Below, in pieces: positions 10,266-21,058 of a DNA stretch of 64,000 bases (positions within the stretch are counted from its first letter, which is position 1; the number at the start of each line of letters is the position of its first letter). The notes beneath the pieces are model-generated. The model was given only the letters and a program-made list of their open reading frames with translations, did no database searches and was not told the DNA's origin. Origin of the DNA: Perognathus longimembris pacificus (taxonomy: Eukaryota; Chordata; Mammalia; Rodentia; Heteromyidae); contig NC_063172.1 of assembly GCF_023159225.1 (NCBI RefSeq), forward strand, positions 58,896,828-58,960,827, written 5' to 3'. The position numbers and the translations under genes are program-made.

Positions 10266-11205
10266 TCCTCCTAGACTAACTCAGTGGGAGGGGAGATCTG
10301 CTTTGTGTAATTAGGGAAAGACATGGCTGCTTTCTGTAGGTTGGAGTCTCTGCAAGTGAGTTTGCGTTTGGGTGGGATTGTGGTGTGTCTGGAATCAGTG
10401 GCTTTTCCAAGATGAGCTAGCTCCTGAGCCTCTCTTTTGGCCCAGCCTGGATCTGCTCTCTGTTTTTACACCCTATCCATATTATTGCTTCTTTTTTTTT
10501 CCAATGAGATTTTTACAGAAATTTGGCTTTTTAATCCCTGCATCTGGCTAAGCCGCAGATATAGCTGCTATATGACTAGAATGTCTTTGTTTGATGCAGA
10601 AGGGCAGGTCTAGGAGGAGCTTCCTCCTCCTGGGCAGGGCAACCTTCCCCTGGGTGGAGTTGACCCTCACCAGTCAGATTCCTCTACACTGCTGAAAAAT
10701 GTCACCATAGTCACTGTTTCTCTGGCCCAAGTTATCTGCTAGCTCCTCCGGCAGGCTCTATCAAAGATGGTGTTCTTGGGTCAGGGCAAGGGGTACTTTC
10801 CACAAGCTGTACTGTGAGAAGTGAGGACGTCTTTTGTGGGCTACTCATGCTTTCTTTTGGTTTTTTTGGACCGTCCTCAATCTGTGTCCGTTTGTGGCCA
10901 GCAGGATGTGGATTTCTGCTCCTAGTCATCCAGTTTGCACTGGAGGTGAGTGGAAAGCTGTGCACACTCTGTCTCCAGTGCCTTTGCTGCCACCATGGCC
11001 GCCACTATTGGAATGTGCTCAAATCTGCCTTCTTAAGCAGACTGCCTGAATTTCTCCCCTCTGGACAAAATATCTGCTATTATGGCTTACTTGGTGTGAC
11101 ACTCTAGCCATGGACTTTTCGCTGGGTTGCTACAACTAGTCTACTGGAGAGAGCTCAATTAGACCCAGCTGCACTTTTGCCATCTTCCTCAGCACCCCCC
11201 CCCAA
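10266..11205 (-). promoter_or_regulatory. Putative L1 5' UTR
   Basis: In minus orientation the block opens with a run of Gs and 'tgctgaggaagatggc', like L1 5' ends, which start G-rich and carry an AAGATGGC (YY1-type) site within the first 20-30 bases. It is GC-richer than its surroundings and holds further 'atggcggcc'-like text near 11000. In L1 this region is the internal Pol II promoter. The call rests on position and start motif; homology was not tested. Confidence 0.55.
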
Positions 11206-11399
11206 TTATTTCTTATCATTATTCCTTGAACAATACAATACATAACAATACAATATATCTATACGATATAATATAGCATTACTCTATAACAGCAATTAAC
11301 ATAGCATTCACATTGTATTGGATAGTGCAAATTACCTAAACACAATTTTATGTACATAATCACAAAATGAATATCAGGAAGCTGAAACATGTTTGTCAA

Positions 11400-11602
11400 G
11401 GGAGGAGATCAGATGAAGAGAAAGAGAGCAGGCAACTATAGTGTTTATATTCAATGTATATTATATAATAAGTCAAACTATATAACTAGAAGGTATGGAT
11501 GATTTGGAAAAATGGGGGACAATGATGAAAGGGGTGATACTGATCAAGATGCATTGTACTCATTATCTGACTTGTTACATTTGCATGACTACTTAATTTT
11601 AC
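11400..11602 (+). mobile_element. L1 3' end, B-type
   Basis: 'gatactgatcaagatgcattg' and 'catgactacttaatttt' match the B-type L1 3' tip seen at 61970-62050. Only the 3' UTR is present. Confidence 0.6.
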
Positions 11603-11744
11603 AGAACTGTGTAGGAGGATATAATGAGTTATACGCAAATAATGTGTTAATCATATAAAGCACATGCATATCTGAGGATGTAACATCAGCACGGGGGCCC
11701 AGAAAGAATCTCCTGTGGGCACTGATGAATGGCTATATGTGCAG

Positions 11745-11885
11745 AGCACAGTGAGAAGCATTTTTCACACCTTAACTCATTGAACTCCCTGCCAACCCAT
11801 GCCAATTCTAAATGAGGAAATAGAGTTGGTGACTCACTGACAATCATATAGTTGGTGAGGACAGTAGTGTTAACCCAGAAGATGG
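11745..11885 (+). mobile_element. MIR
   Basis: Follows the MIR order: 'caccttaactcattgaactc' (steady sequence before the core), 'taaatgaggaaatagagttgg', 'gactcactgacaatcata', 'taacccaga'. Diverged ancient SINE. Confidence 0.65.
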
Positions 11886-12099
11886 TTGCTGACTTTATAT
11901 ATCTTTAGAATTGTGCCACATGTGTGGCCCTTGATTTATAGAGGATCCTCAGTGCCTTGGAGTGGAAACAGGAAAGACAATTTGCAACCTCTGCCAAACA
12001 TCATTGTTAGATGGTTTGCGTGAGACATGGGGTTTCCATCACAATCTCACAGGGTCATCATTTGAGAAGGAAGATAATCATGGTGGAGGGAGGGATTAG

Positions 12100-12215
12100 C
12101 TTCCAGGTGAAGCAAATACTGTCCTTATCCCCATTTTATAGATAAGAACAAGGCCTTAGGGAGATTAAATGGTTCACATTTAGTGCAGATCAAAATCCAG
12201 ATACAAGTGGTTTTT
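12100..12215 (+). mobile_element. MIR
   Basis: 'ccttatccccattttataga' then 'aggccttagggagattaaatg' and 'gatcaaaatccagata' match the MIR core and 3' half. A second MIR lies 215 bases upstream. Confidence 0.7.
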
Positions 12216-12433
12216 TTCTCTAAATTATCTTTCTAAGACATTTAAGAAGTCTGAGTCAGGAGTGTTATAGGGCTTGTTTGTACATGAACATTCAGAAACA
12301 AAGACCTTAACACACCCCGGTGTGACAATTACATTATGCAACAGTAATATTTTTATATAAACAAGTAAGAAATTATTTATCTTTAATATAAGACTGGAAA
12401 TGGTTTTAAAGGGTAGGAAAAAAAATCAGCCTT

Positions 12434-12641
12434 GGGGCTGGAAATGTGGCTTAGTGGTAGAGTGCTTGCCTAACATGCATGAAGCCCTGGTTTCGATTCT
12501 TCAGCACCATATAAACAGAAAAAGCCAGAAGTGGCGCTGTGGCTCAAATGATAGAGTGCTAGCCTTGAGCAAAAGGAAGCCAGAGACAGTGCTCAGACAC
12601 TGAGTTCAAGCCCCAGGTCTGGCAAAACAAAAACAAAAACA
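12434..12641 (+). mobile_element. IDL-Geo dimeric SINE
   Basis: ID-like left monomer with A box 'tggcttagtggtagagtgc' and B box 'gtttcgattcttc', then Geo monomer with 'ggctcaaatgatagagtgc' and 'gagttcaagccccagg', ending in an A-rich (AAAAC)n tail. Flanked by an imperfect 13-bp duplication 'aaaaatcagcctt' at 12421-12433 and 'aaaaatcagcatt' at 12642-12654. It keeps the 'gagttcaagcc' form of the right B box. Confidence 0.92.
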
Positions 12642-12814
12642 AAAAATCAGCATTTTCTCATGAAAACTGTTAAACTATAAGATCATGACAATGAGGAAAA
12701 ATTTCTATACTGATAAATAACTCTTCATTCATGATTTTGACACACCAGTAAAAACTACCAGTGTCAACTGATTGTTCATTTTTCCATGGATCTTAAATTA
12801 GTATCAAACAAGTT

Positions 12815-12820
<6 letters not shown>

Positions 12821-12852
<32 letters not shown>
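12821..12852 (+). repeat. (GT)16 microsatellite
   Basis: Perfect GT run directly at the 3' end (left side) of the antisense composite SINE at 12853, so it probably derives from that SINE's tail. Confidence 0.95.
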
Positions 12853-12855
<3 letters not shown>

Positions 12856-13225
12856 ACTGGGGTATAAATTCAGGCCTTGTATTTACTAGGCAGGCACTAG
12901 AGCCATGCTTCTAACATTTTTGCTCTGCTTAGTTTTGAGATCGTGTTTTGATTTCTGACTAGATCAACCAAGAACAAAATTCTCCTGTTTATACTTGTGG
13001 TCACAGCTGGGAAAACAGACTCACACCACCATGAACAGCTTTTTGTCCTGGGAGGAGTCTTGTATACTGCTCTGCCCAGGCTGACCTTGCAGCACAGTCC
13101 TTCTTATCTCAGACTTCTTATAAGTCCTCCTTATTTTCATCTTATGGAGATGACTTGGCAGATACATTCCACCTCATCCAGCTCAGTATGCTTATGTCTA
13201 CAGACATGATGGGGCCTTCATTTTC
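12853..13225 (-). mobile_element. Composite 7SL-7SL-ID SINE, antisense
   Basis: On the plus strand it reads as the complement of an ID unit (12860-12920: 'ggccttgtatttactaggc', 'agagccatg'), then two 7SL-like complements ('gagatcgtgttttgatttc'; 'ctgctctgcccaggctgacc' at 13070). Old and diverged. A 70-codon frame across it is not a gene. Confidence 0.6.
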
Positions 13226-14849
13226 TTCCCATTAGTGAGAAAGAATGCTTAAATGTGACATTGAAAAAGGTATGTCAGAGATTTTAGGCATTTTTCCATG
13301 GGGAACTATATAATATTAAGCTAGTAGTCATTTGGTAACAGAATACATTATTAACCAACAAAAATACATTACAATGTTTTATCAGCTTGATCTAGTCAAC
13401 TAGAAAGTTAAGATGACTATAAAATGAAAAATCAGCCACTTTATAAATAGTAGCATTTATATATTCATTCTATAGACATGTTTTCGTTTTTGAAATCTAC
13501 TCTTAACTGTGTAAAAACATAAATGATTTTTCTTTTCTCTCTTCCTTTATTCTGCTGGTTACAAAACACACAAGTCTGGAAGTAAGGCAGTCTCTAGGAT
13601 TTACCCTGACCAGACTTCAGTATGTGTTTTAGATCTAATAACCAAGCAACATGGACCTTGTACACACATGCAGAGCTTCCTTCACGTTCTCTATCTTCAG
13701 GAAAGAAGTAGCTGAGGTGAGCCGACTCTACTCCTTGTGCAGTCCATGCTTCCTGTCTACTACAGGCATTGGGGCCAGTGGATGTTGGGATGTATTGTTT
13801 ATGCTGTCAACTGTACAGGACAGGTGAAGATGCTGGCATGTCTCCCTTCAGCCACTGACACTTTAGATAGATAATTCTTTCAAGGAAATAGGAACATTAA
13901 ATGAAATTGGATGATGAGAATTACCTAATATTTAAATGCAATTGTTCAAGGAAGTAGATCAAAGAAAGACAGGAGTTGACTAGAAGAACTTCTGGAGGGT
14001 CCTTGGATATAACGGCATTTTGGAGGGTGCGGAGCAAGCATGTGAGAGAAAGAAAGGTTCAAAGGCTCAACTATAATTAAATAGCATCTGCAGAAACACA
14101 GGTAGAGAAGAGGGAAAACAGACCCTGGATTTAGGGAAGCACCTTGCTGAATCTGACTGGGGGAAAGCTGAGAGATCTAGGTTAACGTTTCAATATTCTA
14201 GATTCACATAAGGAAACAAATAAAGGTCGTAATGGGGTTAAGCTGCATTTATGATTAAAATGTCCCTTTTCTCTTTATTGATCGTGGATTTCGTATCTTC
14301 TACTGAGTTGGTCATGTTTATCAGACATGTTATTTACTATTCCCATCTCTTCAATAAAAACTTACACTATACCTACAAACTCCCAGGCAAGCATGCTTGA
14401 TATTTCTACCCCCACGCCTCCTCCAGTCCCTGAGGTTCCTGTGAAAGAGGTAAAGGTTGAATGCATGCCTCCTTACAATGTGTTCCCATTCCCTTTTTCT
14501 TACACTATGCAGTAATTGCCTATGTCTGCTTCCTTCTTCCTGGTTAACCAAGCATATTCACTTACACTGACCAAAGATTGGCCCAGGAAGTGATTCCTGG
14601 GGCTTACTATGCTCCAGCACTCTCCCAGACCCTAATCAGCTAAGAGGAATGAAACAGTCCCACTAAGAACTGGGCAAGCAAGCAGTCTTAATGTCCAGTT
14701 TATAGGCGATGCCACTAGGCTCCAGGTCAGTAACTGGAAGAGGTGGGTCTTATGGGAAAAGTTTGGGTACTAGAGACAAACCCACTCTTTCAGTTCCCTG
14801 GTAGTTCATATCAATAGATCCTGGGTGTTACAGGAGTTAATCTCTAACT
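13226..14849. other. No recognisable feature
   Basis: I recognise no repeat, RNA gene or exon. Short frames on both strands near 14330-14550 overlap each other and look random. Confidence 0.5.
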
Positions 14850-15165
14850 CTGTTTTCTCTTCTACAATGAGAGATAGTATTTATCTTTGTGTCTTGAGAA
14901 GATAACGTCAGGCACTGGCAGCCAATGCATCAGGAATTGATAGCACATATGTTTACACTCAGTAAGGCACATTGTCAGTGGTAATCCTCTTAGAAGTAGA
15001 CAAAGCCAAGTGTTGTCACAGAAATAACAAAGCCTTGCATCATAAAATTATGAACTCAAGTTCTCCTTTGCCCCGGGGAGACAGCTGAGAAAATTGTACC
15101 TCAGATTCTCCATGCTATAAAATGGTATAATCATGTTTCTCACCACACAAGAGTACTAGCAAAAG
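14850..15165 (+). mobile_element. Possible MIR fragments
   Basis: 'gttttctcttctacaatgaga' near 14850 and 'cctcagattctccatgctataaaatgg' character near 15101 resemble the MIR core. They could be two separate copies; the 100 bases between are not assigned. Confidence 0.4.
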
Positions 15166-15483
15166 GGAAGGTGGTTTGTTTCTTACTGAAGTGTACATTC
15201 AGGAAAAGGCAATGTGGAGTATGTCCAGCACACGGTTTTGAGGCTAGGATTACACTCTGTGCTGGAGTTATGGTTCTCCAGAGCACATAGGTCATGGCTA
15301 ATTTTACTGTGAACTATAGCGAGAGAAAGAGAAAACCCAAACTCAGGCCCTACAAATAAAAATTCAGGTGTGCTTCTTTTTCCTGTGGATCTCAACACTG
15401 GTGTCAGGGGAAGCATAATTCAATAATAGAAAATCATTATTTCAATTTTGAGTGAGGCTAACAAGAAATAAAGAAGACTAAAA
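15166..15483. other. No recognisable feature
   Basis: Nothing recognised; a 77-codon minus-strand frame has no known motif. Confidence 0.4.
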
Positions 15484-15638
15484 TAAGAAAAAAAGAGAGA
15501 AAGTAGGAGGGATGGAAAAGTAAGGAAAAAAGAAGGGAGGGAAAGGAACAAAATGAGGGAGGAAGAAAGGGAGAAAGGGAGGGAAGGGAAGGGAAGGAGA
15601 AAGAGAAAGAGAAAGGAGGAAGGAAAAGATCAGAAAGC
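15484..15638 (+). repeat. Purine-rich tract
   Basis: About 150 bases of mostly A and G with GGGAA and GAAAG motifs and a few pyrimidines. The minus-strand 67-codon frame rich in S, F and P across it is an artefact of this composition. Confidence 0.85.
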
Positions 15639-16504
15639 TGGTTAGATTTGATGCAAATCAATTCTCTTTTAAACTTTTCATAATAAGTCTACTTTTAACC
15701 CAAAAGTTTCTATTACTTTTATCACCCAGAATCAAAATTAAAATAAGATGTGTGCTCTGAAACTGAGTTGACAACTAGCCGGTAGCACCCATGAACTGCG
15801 AGGATTTCTCGTCGAGCTTTCTGCAGCTTCACTGCGTGAAGATTGGATCATATCCACGAGCTGACCTAACTTTGCAGTTCCTTGGCTGAGACAACGCAGC
15901 TTTGAAGATCTCCATCAGTACAGAGCAGATGGCTGCTTCAAGACACAGTGGTCCACATGGGGGAAGACAGGCAGGAAGCTGAAAATGTGTCATCACTTTG
16001 GGAGAAAGTATCAAGTCCATTAAAAAATCTGTCTTGTCTGATAACAAAACTGTTTTCAGTCACATTTCTTGAATAAGAAAGCAAGTGATTCATAATGAGC
16101 TATGGGAAAAATAACCTTAGTGGTATTCTGTAGGCTTATGTTGGAGGTATTTACCACAAGACAGTCAGCTTCTCCATGTAAATTAAGAAAACTTGCAGTT
16201 ACGGGGTTGTTGTTTTTTGGTTTTGTTTTTATTTTTTTAAAGGGGAATGCTACTTCTGATGCAGAAAGCTCCTTAGACAAACCTCATTACCATCCAAAAC
16301 ATGCCTCAACTCATGCCAACGATAGCCTCTAGAAGATCCATGTTCAAGACCCTGTGAGAGCCAAGGATGTCTCCTCTTTCCATGCTTATGGCTCTGCTTT
16401 TCAGTCTTGCCAGGTCTCTCCTGAAATATTCTGCTAGCTGCTAGTCTCTATTAGCTGCCCAGAATACCAAGTATGTCATGAAAATTAGTCTCACCACCCC
16501 ATCA
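15639..16504. other. No recognisable feature
   Basis: No known repeat or gene pattern. Overlapping frames at 16056-16332 on both strands contain no recognisable domain. Confidence 0.45.
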
Positions 16505-16580
16505 TTGTGGTGGAGGTGTAACTCAGAGTGCTGGCCTACAATATTCAAACCCTGGGTGTGTCTCCCAGAACAAAAATTAT
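16505..16580 (+). mobile_element. Possible ID-like monomer
   Basis: 'gtggtggaggtgtaactcag' and 'attcaaaccctgggtgtg' resemble ID A and B boxes, followed by an A-rich end. Weak match; could be chance. Confidence 0.35.
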
Positions 16581-17798
16581 TTTATACTATGGTATATAAA
16601 ACTGAATATGTGGAATGTGATGAGAATTAGTTGCTATAATATTGTCTAAATTCTACCACTGTCAATGAGAACTTTCTTTGATTCACCCATTTCAGGGGTT
16701 CCTGCTTGTGTCTCAGTGGAGTCAAGGGCATGTTGCGTTGGAAGCAGGGAAAGATAGCATGATGTCTATGGTAACTTGGTCTCATCTCAGCCAGACTAAA
16801 ATCTCCAAGTATAAGACTGAACGATGCTAATTTTGTTCTCCACTCAATAATGAAAGATCCAGTAATAATGATGACAATAATAATAATGAAATGACCCACC
16901 AATAGGTGAGATCACTCCTGACACATGAGTTACTCTTCTTGACACTATAAATTATGCAGGTCAGTGTTGTTAATGAGAAACTAGGAAAATCTGATTCCAG
17001 TCCTGTTTCATTCTCTAGACGTTTTTCCTCAGGCACAAAAGAGAAGTCCCAGGCCTTATCCAGATCCCTAGTCTCACAGGTTTGATAACTCTTCAATTAA
17101 TAATTTTTGCTCAAATTCCTTTCTATTACCCACATCACTTATAAAGTTAAAATGATTACAGCTATTTCTTCTGCCTAATGGAGCTGTGATGTTGGAACAT
17201 ACACTGTATGTGAACAGGTCTACTAGTTTGCTCCCCTTCTCCTTACCACTGAAATCACAATTCTAACCAAGTGTGGTAAGTGTAGATTGGTGCTCCATAA
17301 ATCATACTCCGCAAAAAAGTCAGAACCAGTTATCCAACCATGCCTTGAAAATGCTCAGATATCTCCTTGAGCAGCTCCTTTGCAGTCAGAATATGATCAT
17401 TTACTTGTATTTTTTTATATTAGTACTTTCTAGTATACTAGAAGTGGCTAATGCTACCTTATCCAAAAGGCCACAAGTTCCTGAGAACGATCTGAGAAAA
17501 TGGACTCTTCACTGTCCATTTCCCAAAGACACAGGGAGCACAGGAGCACAGGGTCCTTGCTGAGTCTCATGGGACATAGAGCAAGGAACAAACACATGTT
17601 TTGTTAAGCCACTAGAACTTCAGGGCTAATCAGTGGTCCTGGTGAAACCTAATCTCTATTCTGAGAAATTCATGATCAATTCGTGATTTGTAGTCCCAGG
17701 ACAGGTAACAACAACAACAACAAAACCAAAATAGTTTAGAACTATCATGAAATAGTTTTAAATAGTTAAGAAATGCTGAGCAATAGTGGCCACAATTC
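16581..17798. other. No recognisable feature
   Basis: AT-rich, no family recognised. Small ATT/ATAATG run near 16864-16890. A short (AAC)n run lies at 17709-17723. Confidence 0.5.
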
Positions 17799-17845
<47 letters not shown>

Positions 17846-17864
17846 AGAGAAAGAAAGAAAGAAA

Positions 17865-17925
<61 letters not shown>

Positions 17926-18269
17926 AAGAAAGAAAGAGAAAGAAAGAAAGAGAGAGAAAAAGAAAGAGAGAGAGAGGAAGAGGGAGGGAGGGAGGGAGGA
18001 AGGAAGGAAGGAAGGAAGGAAGGAAGGAAGGAAGGAAGGAAGGGAGGGAGGGAGGGAGCGAGAGAGAGAGGAGGGAGGGAGGGAGGGAGGGAGGAAGGAA
18101 GGAAGGAAGGAAGGAAGGAAGGAAGGAAGGAAGGAAGGAAGGAAGGAAGGAAGGAAGGGAGGGAGGGAGGGAGGGAGGGAGGGAGGGAGGGAGGGAGGGA
18201 GGAGGGAGGAAGGAAGGAAGGAAGGAAGGAAGAAAGGAAAAAGGGAAAGGAAGGAAGGAAGGAAGAAAA

Positions 18270-18360
<91 letters not shown>

Positions 18361-18364
18361 GAAA
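17799..18364 (+). repeat. 566-nt purine tract (GAAA/GGAA/GGGA)n
   Basis: Every base is A or G except one C at 18059. The unit changes along the tract: GAAA, GA, GGGA, GGAA, GGGA, GA, GGGA, GGAA, GGGA, GGAA, GAAA, which is roughly mirror-symmetric. Long low-complexity frames on both strands (up to 262 codons) are by-products and not genes. Such tracts can form triplex (H-) DNA. Confidence 0.97.
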
Positions 18365-18677
18365 CTGAATGTCAGGGGTCAGAACCCTAGACCCCCAAGT
18401 CCTGGTTGAATCTCCCAACTTTTGTGTGCCCTTAGTTAATTGTTACATGTATAAGCTTCATTCTCTTACTAACTAGGGAGGCTAGAGACTAGATTTGCTT
18501 TGAAGGGCTTTCAGTCTTGCATTCTATTAATGAACTTCTAGTTTCCTTCCTAATAACCTAACCACCATGTGACTTACTCTTCAGGGCACTACTGGCAATT
18601 GTTTGGACCATGAGCTAAGACGTTACTTATAAGTGCTGTATATTTCTGGAAGTGGTTCTATCTTAAGAAGTGAGTTT
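18365..18677. other. No recognisable feature
   Basis: Nothing recognised between the purine tract and the next SINE. Confidence 0.4.
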
Positions 18678-19035
18678 TAAGCTGGATTTGATGTTATAGC
18701 CCTGTAATTCCAACACTGGAGGCTGAGGTAAGAGGCTCATGAGCTCCAAGGCCAATCACAGTTGCAGGCAGAGCAAGCCCTGTCTCAAAACACAACAGGC
18801 CTGGGAATATGGCTTAGCAGTAGAGTGTTTGCCTTGCATGCATGAAGCCCTGGGTTCAATTCCTCAGCACCACGTAAACAGACAAGGCAGGAAGTGACGC
18901 TGTGGCTCAAGTGATAGAGTGCTAGCCTTGAGCAGAAAGAAGCCAGGGACAGTACTCAGGCTCTGAGTGCAAGCAAGACAGGCAAAAAAAAAAAAAAAAA
19001 AAAAAAAGTCTCAAAACACAACAACAAAAAAGCAC
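18678..19035 (+). mobile_element. 7SL-derived (B1-like) monomer SINE, interrupted
   Basis: 'ccctgtaattccaacactgg' then 'aggctgaggtaagaggctc' and 'gcaagccctgtctcaaaaca' follow the B1/7SL order, with an A-rich tail. An IDL-Geo SINE is inserted at the 3' end and the tail resumes at 19008. Confidence 0.75.
18798..19007 (+). mobile_element. IDL-Geo dimeric SINE with long A tail
   Basis: Both monomers are present, with A box 'tggcttagcagtagagtg' and B box 'gggttcaattcctc' on the left and 'ggctcaagtgatagagtgc' on the right, and 24 As at the end. Perfect 16-bp duplication 'gtctcaaaacacaaca' at 18782-18797 and 19008-19023. Inserted into a B1-like tail. Confidence 0.95.
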
Positions 19036-20014
19036 AATAAAACAATATATTAAAAAAGAAAAATAGGGAAAGAAAGAAGTTTTGCTGGTGTCTTCAGGGT
19101 TTAAGGCCGTGTAGTGAACTCTCCTACAATTTATGTAAATTAACAACACTATAATTTAGCTCAACCGAATCCGAAATTGATGTGTACTGAGTGCCTGCAC
19201 TAACAAAGTGATAAAAGTCTATTCCTGGTAAGAAGAAGGTACTTCTGATAGCATGGAGAAAAATAGGAAAACTCAGCTATATTCCAAAGCAATTAAATGG
19301 CATCTGTTGCACTGTTTCCCATACTATAGGGAAGTAATCCTTTTCAATCATAAAGGCCCAGTTCTGGCTTGATATTTAGGCCAAGAAGCTTACAAAGAGC
19401 TTTCAAAAAATTGTATTACAACCAGAGATCATGCACAAATGTTTCTGGAAGGAGTGGGAGAGCCAAGCCTCTTTGTTTTGATATGAATTAAGTTTTCATC
19501 TCTGGTTTTAGAGTTGAACTTCTGGATTGAGCTCAGGTTTTCTCTCTCACATTTGCCTTGGCTGCAATGCGAAGCTTCCAGTGCATCAATTAACATCTCC
19601 TGCTTGGCCCAATTTATTTCCTGCTTGTCGTCTAACATTTCACTTGAATCATTTTCAAATTCTCCCGTCTGAATAAACCTATACTTATCCCATGATTAGG
19701 TACCGGCATAATCAAGCCACGTTTGTTCATTCATTCTTATAGCTTAGAACTCTGGGAAAATGAATACCTTTTACTTTTGAATAATGGATGAAGAATGAAA
19801 ATCTATGCAGGTTGATTTTTTTCAAAGTACTTATTCGTCTTCCTCAGATGAGTGACTTAGATCATAGCTTAAACACATATGTGTATGCATGCATATATAC
19901 ACAAATGCACACAAAAACAGAATAAGTTGTATGTTACAAGAAAAATACATTACCTCCTTTGAGTTTATATTATCTAGAAATACATATTTACTTTATGACA
20001 ACAACTTACAGCTT
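19036..20014. other. No recognisable feature
   Basis: No repeat family or gene recognised. A 69-codon minus frame at 19429-19638 has no known motif. Confidence 0.45.
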
Positions 20015-20250
20015 AATAAGTTCTAGGTGCTAGTAGCTATGATCCTAACTTCTCAGGAGACTTAGACCTGAGGATTGTGGTTCAAAGCCAGCCGAAGCAG
20101 AAAAGCCCATGAGACTCTTATCTCCAGCAAAAAGTTGGAGTCTTTCTCAAGTGACAAAATCTTACCATTGAACAGAAGAAGCAAAACTAGAGTTCAAAGG
20201 CCCAGAAATCAAGTCCCAGTACGGCAAAAACAAAACAAACAACAACAAAA
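20015..20250 (+). mobile_element. 7SL-Geo chimeric SINE
   Basis: Left part is 7SL-like ('ctatgatcctaacttctcagg', 'ggttcaaagccagc', 'cccatgagactcttatctcc'). Right part is a diverged Geo monomer ending 'agttcaaaggcccagaaatc', then an (AAC)n-rich tail. Old copy. Confidence 0.7.
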
Positions 20251-20795
20251 AAAACCAATGTATGTACAACAAAGAAAGGAAATGTATTTGGAATAATATT
20301 TTGTATTTTAGCCTCTCTCTATGACTTTTCCCACTGGTCAGCCCGAACATCCCTGAATCTTAGAGATTAGTGTTTATTCCAGGATACACAAGAGAAAAGA
20401 CAATATACTCCCCGGTATCTACCATTCACGATATTTTACAAAAGAACAGAATGAAGCTCAAGGTCCAGGCCTTGTTGAGGTGCAGCAGGCTTTACACTCT
20501 CTCCGTCACTTCCCTAGCACATCTGCCTCCTGGTTGCATGACCCCTTCTCTTTATATTCTCCTGAAGCACAGATACTTTCTGCCCAAGAGGAGAAGGTCT
20601 TGAACTTGATGTTTTAATAGCCTTATTTCTGGTTACAAGAGATAGAAGAACCAAAAGAAGTATAAACCAGTATGATGCGTCTCCCCAGCTTCTAAACCCT
20701 GAAGCCGAGAGCATGGCAACACTTTAGAGAAGGAAACACCGGGGACAGAAGTTTCTGCCAGCTTCCATTCCCCATGTAGGCTCCAGGAAGATCTT
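20251..20795. other. No recognisable feature
   Basis: Nothing recognised; several short overlapping frames with no domain signature. Confidence 0.4.
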
Positions 20796-20826
20796 CCCCC
20801 CCCCTCCCCTCCCCCTCCCCCCTCCC
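20796..20826 (-). repeat. C-run array, G-quadruplex potential on minus strand
   Basis: Runs of 9, 4, 5, 6 and 3 C separated by single T. The minus strand therefore has at least four G runs with one-base loops. It lies at the tail side of the antisense SINE at 20827. Confidence 0.85.
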
Positions 20827-21058
20827 AGTTCTGGGGCTTGAACACAGGTCCTGGGCCTTGTCTCTGAGTTTTGCTGCTCAAGGTTTGTCCTCAACCACTT
20901 AAACCATAGTGCCACTTCTGGCAATTTTTAGTGCTTCATTGGAGATAGCGTCTCGCAGAGTTTCTGGCCTGGGCTGGCTGTGAACCACAATTCTCAGGTC
21001 TCAAATCTTAGCCTCCACAGTAGCTAGGATTCTAGGTATGATCCACCGGCCTCCAGTC
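20827..21058 (-). mobile_element. 7SL-Geo chimeric SINE, antisense
   Basis: Complement of a Geo monomer ('gttctggggcttgaacaca', 'gctcaaggtttgtcc', 'ccatagtgccacttctgg') followed by complement of a 7SL part ('gcctgggctggctgtgaacc', 'cttagcctccacagtagct'). Confidence 0.8.

Larger units (their letters stand above)
8345..11205 (-). mobile_element. L1 with 5' UTR but large internal deletion
   Basis: On the minus strand the element runs from about 11205 to 8345. A C-run/G-run end at 11195-11203 is followed by a 5'-UTR-like block (11205-10266), then ORF2 from its middle to its end (10265-about 8850), then the 3' UTR and tip near 8350 (complement of 'gtaaaggtgatgtacagagg'). ORF1 and the endonuclease and most of the reverse-transcriptase part of ORF2 are absent. 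The junction is near 10266. A full-length element would be about 6-7 kb. No clear target-site duplication was found. Confidence 0.7.

Noticed and set aside
10732..11107. Frames on both strands at the G+C-richer block near 10.8 kb, considered as a first exon with CpG promoter
   Set aside because: The block is explained as an L1 5' UTR in antisense, with a typical 5' end at 11205; few CpGs and no host splice context are visible.
17630..18418. 262-codon minus-strand frame and two plus-strand frames of about 205 codons
   Set aside because: They are translations of the purine tract (runs of F/L/S/P or K/E/R/G) and have no protein character outside it.
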